Positions 1-7,198 of a stretch of DNA of 64,000 nucleotides are shown here, in pieces; the stretch's first letter is position 1, and each line of letters opens with the position of its first letter. The stretch is taken from contig NZ_CP073696.1 in assembly GCF_025264645.1 (NCBI RefSeq), positions 5,022,001 to 5,086,000 of the forward strand, in the 5' to 3' direction. Source of the stretch: Edaphobacter lichenicola (lineage in GTDB: Bacteria > Acidobacteriota > Terriglobia > Terriglobales > Acidobacteriaceae). The notes beneath the pieces are model-generated. The model was not told the DNA's origin and did not search any database. It was given only the letters and a program-made list of their open reading frames with translations. The translations under genes were made by a program, and so were the position numbers.

Positions 1-2
1 AG

Positions 3-176
3 GAGGCAAAGGCCTCCGGCGCGACGAGGCTCTATCTGGAGACCAACCACAAGCTTGCCCCGGCGCTGCGTCTCTACGAGTCGGTCGGCTTCCGGCGACT
101 TCCGCCCGAGCGTGTCGTCGCGTCCCCCTACGCCCGCGCCGATGTATTCATGGAGCTGTGGCTCGTCTCTCACTGA
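3..176 (+). CDS. GNAT-family N-acetyltransferase, C-terminal fragment
   Basis: The reading frame is already open at the window edge and stops at TGA 174-176, so only the last 57 residues are seen. The fragment runs LYLETNHKLAPALRLYESVG and then F-R-R-L, which is the typical GNAT motif B region and fourth helix (x-L-E-T-x-x, A-x-x-L-Y-E-x-x-G-F), followed by a last strand that ends FMELWL. GNAT proteins move an acetyl group from acetyl-CoA to an amine. The substrate cannot be told from this piece. The start, promoter and acetyl-CoA loop lie outside the window. Confidence 0.8.
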   Translation, partial: EAKASGATRLYLETNHKLAPALRLYESVGFRRLPPERVVASPYARADVFMELWLVSH

Positions 177-793
177 GAACATAGCGCGATCCGTCGATAC
201 GAAACCAAGAGGAGTCGATTCCCGGCAGCACGCCATCCGACTTCGTCTCCATCAACGCGCGCTTTATTCTTCGACCACACCTTCGTCGTAAGAGTTTCTC
301 TCGTCTTCTTTATCGACGCCGCATCCCAGAGAGACGAGGCGGAAGATTTCTCTTGTCCTTGGTGAGTCTCCATCGTTATCGTCTGTTGCTAAAAAGCAAC
401 AGCGCGAACAGATCGAATCGCGCTTCTTCTCATCCCACTTTAGTAACCATTCTTCTCCGCAAAAATGACCTCCAAACTACCTCCGGAAAAGCGAAGAGGC
501 CACCCGGCAACAGGGTGGCCTCTTCTTTAGGGAGAATAGTTCCAACGGAGGCAAAGCCATCAGAACTTTCTGGCGAAATACTAAGTTTGGCAAAATGACG
601 TGTCAAGGCCAAAACACACTTCTTGTAAATCATTAGTAAATAGGCACTTATGGGGGTTACTAAACATACAACAACCCGTCTAGTATTCGCTTTGTCTTCG
701 CTTTTGGCAACTCGGTCAGATATCAAACAGCATTCCTATCAGCCGCTTAGCTTGCTTCCTGCACCATCCCCGGTGCAGCTTTAGCTCACCTGG
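177..793. other. 617-base convergent intergenic region without a convincing gene
   Basis: This lies between the end of the GNAT gene (plus) and the end of the DUF6599-like gene (minus). The short frames here have no recognisable domain and no good ribosome site. It holds a strong hairpin at 493-525 and a weaker one at 759-778 (7-bp stem CTGCACC/GGTGCAG). It is visibly more AT-rich than its flanks. Confidence 0.5.
493..529. terminator. Intrinsic terminator-like hairpin
   Basis: A perfect 13-bp stem, GAAGAGGCCACCC (493-505) and GGGTGGCCTCTTC (513-525), closes a 7-base loop GGCAACA. On the plus strand it is followed by a short pyrimidine tail TTT. It lies over 300 bases behind the GNAT stop in convergent DNA, so it may serve an untranslated or decayed unit rather than the GNAT gene itself. 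Confidence 0.6.
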
Positions 794-1906
794 CTATCCC
801 CGGCTCTCGGCCCCGGGAATCTCCGGCTTGATCCTCGCAGAGCCTCCGCTCAGGTCGATCCGCAGAAACTCCGGCTCGGTTGCCGCGGGCTTACCCTGAA
901 GTACCCTGATCGCAGCCCTTCCACCGCCAAGAAACAGCGCGAGAACGACCGCCGCCAGCGCCCCGACTCCACAGAAGACCAGGATGCTCGTCAGAAGGCT
1001 GACCGTCTTGCGAATCTCAGCATGGAACTCCGGAGGCACAGGCTTATTCCACGTCACCTCACTCCGAAGATGAATCCCTTCCACCAGCTTTTGCGCCTCG
1101 GCGGCATCCCACGCTCCGGTCGTCAACAGCACCAGAGGCCCCTCGCGCCTTAGCATCACGGTGCCGGCTGCACCGCCTTGCTGATTCACGTGCGCCTCAA
1201 TCTGTCGCAGGTGATCCCCGGCGATCTGCGGCGTGGGATAGAGCAGCATCGTCAGCGTGCCCTTGCCTTCGTACTTCGCAGTGACCACCTCGGCTGCCTT
1301 ATCGAAGCCAACGATCTCCGGCGGCAAGACGCCACCCATCGCCTGGTAGCTCACCGGGCCTAAGGCGTAATGCTGTGAGTCTTTTGCTAAACCCTTCGCA
1401 GGCAGATACGTCGGCAGCAGCGGAGGCAGCCCCTTCGGTCCTCCCACCTTCGGCAGTCCCGTCTCGACTGTCCGCATCAGGGCTTCCGCCGACGCAGGTG
1501 GCATCTTCGGATTCGCGACGACCACGGACACGCCACTCCGAACAACATACGGCGCGCTCTTTCGCAGATAGTCATACGCAGCTGCCGCTCCCGTCGCATC
1601 GACGAACTGATAGACCGTCACGGTTCCGGCTGGCGCAGCGCCATGACCTGCAGGGCTTTCCGCCGATCCGCGTTCGTACCGCTTGATTCCGTCCTCGATC
1701 AGGATTTGTTGCGCGGCGCCACTCCACGGCGGAGCTCCATCGCCCGCATCGTGATCAGGCCCACTCCTCAGCGACAGCGGCAGCAGGGGAGCCGGAGGCT
1801 CTGCCAACATCACCTGCTGTCCTTGCAGCGGCACAGTTGAAGCCCCAACCAGCAACAGGCCCAGCAGGCCCGGCACCATCACCCGCATCCGAAGAGAAAC
1901 ACCCAT
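794..1906 (-). CDS. Exported DUF6599-like protein
   Basis: A 370-residue protein with an N-terminal signal segment (residues about 10-28, ending near VPLQGQQ). The main domain looks like the DUF6599 family that is common in acidobacteria: it contains a V-T-V-Y-Q-F-V-D-A-T-G-A-A-A-A-Y-D-Y strand-helix unit and a later LLPTYLPAKGLAKDSQHYAL segment. A single membrane helix near residues 305-325 (SILVFCGVGALAAVVLAL) leaves a short tail of about 45 residues. The role is unknown; the topology suggests a periplasmic domain anchored to the inner membrane. The ATG has no clear ribosome site. Family assignment is from memory of the sequence style and is not certain. Confidence 0.6.
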   Translation of the reverse strand: MGVSLRMRVMVPGLLGLLLVGASTVPLQGQQVMLAEPPAPLLPLSLRSGPDHDAGDGAPPWSGAAQQILIEDGIKRYERGSAESPAGHGAAPAGTVTVYQFVDATGAAAAYDYLRKSAPYVVRSGVSVVVANPKMPPASAEALMRTVETGLPKVGGPKGLPPLLPTYLPAKGLAKDSQHYALGPVSYQAMGGVLPPEIVGFDKAAEVVTAKYEGKGTLTMLLYPTPQIAGDHLRQIEAHVNQQGGAAGTVMLRREGPLVLLTTGAWDAAEAQKLVEGIHLRSEVTWNKPVPPEFHAEIRKTVSLLTSILVFCGVGALAAVVLALFLGGGRAAIRVLQGKPAATEPEFLRIDLSGGSARIKPEIPGAESRG

Positions 1907-2023
1907 ACGATGGTCAGACTACACCAGCGCAATAACGTAAGCTAGACCCCGTCGCTACCATCACGCCACGATCTGAATCTCCCGCTGCGTTGGCATCCGC
2001 GCATCACCTGCAAAACTCACACG

Positions 2024-3286
2024 CTAAAGCTTCAACAATGCCGCTATCCCCTCGGGATTGCCGAGGCCCCGCTCGTCCATGAATCGATTAATCTCCTTGA
2101 GGAAGTTTGGGTTGTGCTCCACCGCTTTGGAAAAAGACTGAACCACCTTGACGACGTGGTCTTCGCCGAACTCCTCTCGGGTACGGCCCGCCACGCCGAT
2201 CAGCAAGCCCCTGATCAACGCAAATTGAGCCAACATCAACATGTATTCGCCGAAGATGCTCTGCGGGGTATAGTGCGCGCTCGCCTCCCGGCCAAATGGA
2301 AACAGAGTCCGGTAGATATAGTTCAGCAGATAATTTTCGAGGATGTGCGGGTGTCGCTCGAAGAAGGGTTTGCAATATCCTGCCTCCGCTTCAACATAGT
2401 GTTGTACGTCGCTCACGGCAGTCGACTCCGGGGAATAGCCGATGCCTTCAAGGAACATCGCGAAGCACTCCAGAAAGCGCGGAGCGCAGGAGCCGGCCCG
2501 AATCCGTTGATCGATCAGCCGCAACACCAGATCCAACTGAACCGCAGGCTGCGGCGGGATTCTCTCCATCGTGTCGCGCAGCGCTCCGGTCGCCACCATC
2601 GCGCGATAGCCGGCAAGAATCTGAGGCACCGACTCATCCTGTTCTGCACGGGTGACTGCATCCAGACGCTTGCACAGCATCCCCAGCAGAAACAGCCGCT
2701 GCCATATCGGCCGGCCACGATCTTGAATCACCGCAACCACCAGCTCCCGAACCTCCCAGAAATAACGGAGCGGCTTATGGAACGAGGAGCTGCCCGTGGT
2801 CGTGAGTCGTGAAGACTGGTCTGTGCGGAAGAGACCAGGCGATGCATCCCCTATCTTCTGCGTCGAGTTCGCGTCCAGCAAAACCTGTCGCGCCGCCTCG
2901 GGGCACGACAGATAGAGCGAAACCTCCAGCTCGTTCCCCACGCTGTTCAGCGCACGGGGATAGGTCGAACAGGTTGCAGACAGATAATCCGAGCCATACT
3001 CCTTCTGTACACTGCAAAGGCTCTCCGCCGAGAGAAACGGACACTGGTTCGAAGCGTTCGGCGAGATCCGCGCATACAGCGAGTCGGGCGCCCCGGTCCT
3101 ATTAATAGAGACATACTGCCGGACCAGCGATCCAAGCCTCTCCTCCGGAAACGCCTGATACGTTTCATAGGTCTTCTTGTCGACCAGCACACTCATCCCG
3201 TGACAACACGAGTCCTCGCACTCACCTCCGATGCAGCGAAAGGCGCTGCCATAGCTCGGCTGAACTGGCAGCGTCTCCGGCGTCAT
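2024..3286 (-). CDS. FliB-like lysine N-methylase / cysteine-cluster protein
   Basis: The first 28 residues carry the family signature: P-V-Q-P-S-Y-G-S-A-F-R-C-I-G-G-E-C-E-D-S-C-C-H-G, with Cys18, 23, 27 and 28. A second cluster, QCPFLSAESLCSVQKEYG and then C-S-T-Y-P-R, follows near residues 80-105. This is the layout of FliB-type flagellin lysine N-methylases and related YkgJ-like proteins, where cysteines bind a metal or Fe-S centre. The ATG at 3286 is preferred because GGAGG sits 6 bases upstream; a longer frame reaches 3394 but adds a 36-residue segment with no such site. The product is 420 residues. No flagellar gene is nearby, so the substrate may not be flagellin. Confidence 0.7.
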   Translation of the reverse strand: MTPETLPVQPSYGSAFRCIGGECEDSCCHGMSVLVDKKTYETYQAFPEERLGSLVRQYVSINRTGAPDSLYARISPNASNQCPFLSAESLCSVQKEYGSDYLSATCSTYPRALNSVGNELEVSLYLSCPEAARQVLLDANSTQKIGDASPGLFRTDQSSRLTTTGSSSFHKPLRYFWEVRELVVAVIQDRGRPIWQRLFLLGMLCKRLDAVTRAEQDESVPQILAGYRAMVATGALRDTMERIPPQPAVQLDLVLRLIDQRIRAGSCAPRFLECFAMFLEGIGYSPESTAVSDVQHYVEAEAGYCKPFFERHPHILENYLLNYIYRTLFPFGREASAHYTPQSIFGEYMLMLAQFALIRGLLIGVAGRTREEFGEDHVVKVVQSFSKAVEHNPNFLKEINRFMDERGLGNPEGIAALLKL

Positions 3287-3585
3287 TGATTCCTCCAAGG
3301 GAGCCTGGGCGAGCGAAGCTACGATGTACTGTGCCGCGACTCTGCTGCGTGCAGCAGGGAACTCCGCAGCGGGTAAGGGCACACCGTAGGCCATCTCTGA
3401 GTCCCGCCAGATTGGAAGAAGTTAAGAATCTCGTAACCCGAGCATCGTGATCGTGGCCTCAGCCTGAACTTGGTTCATCCGACCGCAGCAGCGGAGTGCT
3501 CATCGCTCGACGCAATGGAAGAGCTCTCACCCTCACAGTTGGTAGCTGATCGCCGCAGAAGCGGCCAAGCCACGAATCTCCGCCA

Positions 3586-5886
3586 CTAATTTCCGCTGGC
3601 CCGCTCCGTCGGAGTTCGCGTGCCGCTCAGCCCACCCTCATACTTTGCGACGCCTTTGTACAAACTCTCCGCCACCCGCTCCCGATACTCCGGCTGCTGC
3701 AACTGTCTCGCGTCCTTCGCATTGGTGACAAACGAGATCTCCGCCAGGATCGATGGCATATTTGCACCGATCAGCACTACAAACGGAGCCTTCTTCACCC
3801 CGCGATCCTTCAACCCCGCGTTCCCCTTCTGCAGGCCACCGTACAAACTCTGCTCCACGTCCGAGGCAAACTCCCGCGACTCGGCGATCTTGTCCTTCAG
3901 CGCAATCTTCTTCACCAGATCGCTCAACTGATGAATCGACTGATCCGATACCGCATTCTCACGAGCCGCAGTTTCAAGCGCATCGGGCGACGACGTAAAG
4001 TTCAGATAGTAGGTCTCCACTCCGCGGGCACTCTCATCCGACGACGAGTTCGCATGAATCGAAAGAAACAGATCTGCCTGCGCTTTATTTGCAATCGCTG
4101 TTCGAGTCTCGAGCGGAATAAACGTGTCATCCGACCGCGTATAAATAATCTCCGACCCCAGCCGGTCATGCAGCAGCTTGCCCAGCCGCAGCGCTACATC
4201 CAGCACCACGTCCTTCTCCTCGATGCCGTCCACGCCAAGCGTTCCCGAGTCATGGCCGCCATGCCCTGCGTCGATCACGATGCGCCCGACCTTCAACCCC
4301 AGCGCCCGCACCATCGACGTCTCGCCATCGGCCATCGGCACTGCTGCCTTTGCCGGAACCGCATCACTATCCTTCTTGCCCCGCCTCAACTTCTTCGTAG
4401 ACGGCACAGGGACTGCAACATCCGCACCCGCACTTGCTGTACTCATCGTGCCGCCGGTCGAACCAGTCGCCACGGGCACACCGTCGCTCTTCCGAATTGT
4501 TCCCGGATCCTTTACAACCGCCACCACTGCAGAGATTGGCTGCGAGGTGGGCTGTGTGGTCGCCTCAACCCTCCCCGGCTGCGCGCTTATCGCCGCAACA
4601 TCAAACGAACTCGCCGACTTCACCGCCGTCGTATTCGGCACCGTGGGAGCAGCAGCCGCAGCCCTCTGCATCGGGACGCTGACCACCGGAGCCGCAGGCT
4701 CAGCCTTGCTCCCTCCATGAATATCGATGATCAAGCGATAAGGATTCGGCAGCAAAAACGCCGAGTACTCCGTCACGTCGTTGACATCAAGCACTACGCG
4801 CGTCATATCGTTCGAAAACTGCGCCGCGCGAATCTTCTTCAGAAATCCATCGTCGGTCACCGTGAAGCTCTTACCCACCAGCTCCTGCGCCAGCCGCGTT
4901 CCATGCAGATCAAAGTAGATGCGATCCGGATTCGGCACCCGCGCCGCCTCATACGTCACATCGTCGCCCAGGTCGATCGCTACCCGAGTATAGTTCGGCG
5001 TCGACCAGTGACGAATCCCCGTCACCTGCGCCATCTGCCCATGTCGTTTCGCCGTTGTCCTGGCCACATGCATTGGAACAGCAACTTGATCGCCCGGAAC
5101 TCCAGCATCACCAGAAGCAGCATCGATCGAGGGCTCGGCGGAGGCCGTTGTGCCACGCCGCTCGGCAACTCCCTCGTCAGCCAAACCGGAACCAACGACC
5201 TTCGCATCCCGCGCACCCGACGAAGCAACAGCGGCGCCAGGCATTGCGCCTGCATCACTCACAGTCGAGGCAGGAGCAGTGGGAACAGGAGCAGTCGCAA
5301 CCGCTGCAGCCTGATCTCCTCGCCCTGGAACCTCCCTGCGGCCTGTCCCCTGATCCAGCGAAGCAATCCCGGCCTTCGCCTCCTCCGCCAGCGCACTCTT
5401 CGGATACTGCTTCACCAGCAGCGAATATCTCTCCCGCGCCGCGCGAGCATCATGCAGATCATTCTCATAGATCTGCGCCTCGGCCAGCAGCGCGGCCACC
5501 CTCAGCGAGCTCGCCGGATACTGCGTCCGCAGAAACTCATACTGCCCCACCGCCGCCTTCAAACTCTTCGCATCATGCAGCCCGCGCCCCTGCTCCGTCA
5601 GTAGCTCCGCCACCGCATTCACGCTATCGGGAGCGTGCACGTCTCCCGGAGCCTCGTGATACACCGCGCGAAACCTATCCATCGCCTGCGTGTAATCGGC
5701 CCGCGTGCGCGACCCCTCCGGAATCGCCTCCAGCGTCTCCAGCCCTCGCTCCGCCTGCTCCCACGGAGTCAGCTCCACATGCCGCCGCGCCGCGTTTGCA
5801 GGCAGCACCTGCACCATCGCGCAGCTCAGCACCGCTGCGCAACCTCCGCACCACCACCAATTACGAATTGTCTTTCCTGGGCCCAT
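3586..5886 (-). CDS. N-acetylmuramoyl-L-alanine amidase with AMIN domain (AmiC type)
   Basis: A 766-residue exported enzyme that cuts the bond between MurNAc and L-Ala in peptidoglycan, usually for daughter-cell separation. After a signal segment (about residues 12-33) comes a helical TPR-like region (40-180), a low-complexity linker, an AMIN domain (about 280-395) that targets the cell wall, a second Ala/Thr/Pro-rich linker, and a C-terminal Amidase_3 domain (about 525-750). The zinc-site motifs are clear: IVIDAGHGGHDSGTLG, then E-E-K-D, then LFLSIHANSS, and the late A-E-I-S-F-V-T-N. It is longer than E. coli AmiC (about 417) because of the TPR part and linkers. A C-run block lies just upstream of its start (5956-5991). 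Confidence 0.92.
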   Translation of the reverse strand: MGPGKTIRNWWWCGGCAAVLSCAMVQVLPANAARRHVELTPWEQAERGLETLEAIPEGSRTRADYTQAMDRFRAVYHEAPGDVHAPDSVNAVAELLTEQGRGLHDAKSLKAAVGQYEFLRTQYPASSLRVAALLAEAQIYENDLHDARAARERYSLLVKQYPKSALAEEAKAGIASLDQGTGRREVPGRGDQAAAVATAPVPTAPASTVSDAGAMPGAAVASSGARDAKVVGSGLADEGVAERRGTTASAEPSIDAASGDAGVPGDQVAVPMHVARTTAKRHGQMAQVTGIRHWSTPNYTRVAIDLGDDVTYEAARVPNPDRIYFDLHGTRLAQELVGKSFTVTDDGFLKKIRAAQFSNDMTRVVLDVNDVTEYSAFLLPNPYRLIIDIHGGSKAEPAAPVVSVPMQRAAAAAPTVPNTTAVKSASSFDVAAISAQPGRVEATTQPTSQPISAVVAVVKDPGTIRKSDGVPVATGSTGGTMSTASAGADVAVPVPSTKKLRRGKKDSDAVPAKAAVPMADGETSMVRALGLKVGRIVIDAGHGGHDSGTLGVDGIEEKDVVLDVALRLGKLLHDRLGSEIIYTRSDDTFIPLETRTAIANKAQADLFLSIHANSSSDESARGVETYYLNFTSSPDALETAARENAVSDQSIHQLSDLVKKIALKDKIAESREFASDVEQSLYGGLQKGNAGLKDRGVKKAPFVVLIGANMPSILAEISFVTNAKDARQLQQPEYRERVAESLYKGVAKYEGGLSGTRTPTERASGN

Positions 5887-5955
5887 TGTCTTTTTTCAAA
5901 TCGACAGACAGCCCTAAGTTTAAGAGACCCCACCCCTCAACGCTCGTGAAAAGAA

Positions 5956-5991
5956 CCCCCGTACACCCCCCGATACCCCCCAGCCACCCCC
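5956..5991 (-). other. Potential G-quadruplex motif upstream of the amidase gene
   Basis: Read on the minus strand, four runs of five or six G (complements of 5987-5991, 5976-5981, 5966-5971 and 5956-5960) are separated by loops of 5, 4 and 5 bases. This fits the usual quadruplex rule with room to spare. It lies 70-105 bases upstream of the amidase ATG, in its likely promoter or leader. Whether it folds is inference. Confidence 0.6.
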
Positions 5992-6107
5992 ACCTACAAG
6001 CCATTGTGGATCTGTACCTTTGTTACCCAATTGCCGTCACTCTTCCAGAACCGCATCCGCCATCCGCGCACATCGCAAGCCAAAAAACTTCCTGTACACT
6101 AACCCGC

Positions 6108-6275
6108 ATGGTAGATATCGATCTTCTCGTCGAAGCTCTCCGCAAGCGCGGCCATAAGGTAGAAGGCGTCTTCAAGGTCCCTAATAACGCGGGCGACTAC
6201 GAACTCATCGTAGACGGAAACACCCTCAACCTCGCAGAGACTCGCCAGCTCCTCGAAGCCGAAGAACCGAAGTAG
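6108..6275 (+). CDS. Small conserved-looking protein, 55 residues
   Basis: A compact acidic protein that begins MVDIDLLVEALRKRGHKVEG and ends with L-A-E-T-R-Q-L-L-E-A-E-E-P-K. The predicted order is helix, two strands, helix, and the composition looks like a real folded protein. It opens 7 bases downstream of a TACACT -10-like hexamer and has no Shine-Dalgarno site, so a leaderless message is possible. No family is recognised. It diverges from the amidase gene and is followed by the convergent cupin gene. Confidence 0.55.
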   Translation: MVDIDLLVEALRKRGHKVEGVFKVPNNAGDYELIVDGNTLNLAETRQLLEAEEPK

Positions 6276-6335
6276 CCTCTCCCAAAAGGGACACGGCAGA
6301 GTGGTTCTGACCTGACCCTCGCAGATCTTTCGCGG

Positions 6336-7016
6336 TCAATCCCGACACAACCCTTTCGGCTTCCAATCCGCCGCAATCGTCGACCATGGGTGCGACGAGT
6401 CATGAAGCACCAACGCAATCGAACGCCTTGTCTCCGTTCCGGAAGCAGTCACCGTCATCGGCTCGCCCTCTGGAACGATCACGTTCACCCCCACGCGACC
6501 CACCTGCTTCCCTTGTGGAGTCTCCAGACAGCTCTCTCCCGCCTCCGTGTAAAACGCCTCGGGGCCAGGGTGACGATGAATCACACTCGACATCCCAGGC
6601 TGCAGAACGGACTCCATATATTGCACCATGTAAGCCGTCTGCGGCTTGATCGGTAAAGGACCTATCTGGGTCACATGCCGTCCCCCCGTCGGTCGATCGT
6701 CTTTTCCCGAGATCGTGAAGACCCACACTTTGCCCAGTGCCTCCACCACCTGACCATTGCTCCCCTTTGCGGCCTCCGCCTCGGCGCGGGTCGGAAAGGT
6801 GTCAAGTGACCAATACAAAGGCTCCGCGACGGTACTCGCGAGCGTCTGATGCGAGAGTATCCAGCATCCGAACTCGCCACTGCGCTCACTGACTGGCTTA
6901 CAACTCACCGCACCGGTCTGCGCGAAGCCGCTATGACTTAAGCAGAGAAGGAAACAAGTGCCGACAAGCGCATGCAAACAGCGTCGTTGCCAAAGTGAAA
7001 AGCGATAGGAAGTCAT
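6336..7016 (-). CDS. Exported cupin-like protein
   Basis: The ATG at 7016 is chosen over a frame that opens 9 codons earlier, because AAGGAG lies 4 bases upstream and the product (226 residues) then starts with a normal signal peptide (MTSYRFSLWQRRCLHALVGT, ending near GFAQ). The C-terminal half reads as a cupin barrel: V-L-Q-P-G-M-S-S-V-I-H-R-H-P-G-P-E-A-F-Y supplies the H-x-H and E of metal-binding motif 1, and N-V-I-V-P-E-G-E-P motif 2. The N-terminal part resembles a small module seen in exported cupins. The ligand is unknown. Confidence 0.65.
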   Translation of the reverse strand: MTSYRFSLWQRRCLHALVGTCFLLCLSHSGFAQTGAVSCKPVSERSGEFGCWILSHQTLASTVAEPLYWSLDTFPTRAEAEAAKGSNGQVVEALGKVWVFTISGKDDRPTGGRHVTQIGPLPIKPQTAYMVQYMESVLQPGMSSVIHRHPGPEAFYTEAGESCLETPQGKQVGRVGVNVIVPEGEPMTVTASGTETRRSIALVLHDSSHPWSTIAADWKPKGLCRD

Positions 7017-7198
7017 GGCGCTCCTTGTGCTACCCGCCACCATATCAAACCAGCGCCATGCCGACTACACTCGCCAAGGGACCATCGCATCAGGCGACTC
7101 CTGGGACAGCCATACACCAACCGAGCCAGCGGACAGGTTCGCTGATCGAACCGAGCCAGCCTCCAGCGCGAATGGCCGCAGGGCACCGCAGCCCTACC

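Noticed and set aside
5055..6275. A 406-codon open frame on the plus strand over the amidase gene
   Set aside because: It is the GC-rich antisense shadow of the amidase and is rich in Pro, Ser, His and Arg. Only its last 55 codons, opened by a separate ATG at 6108, look like a protein.
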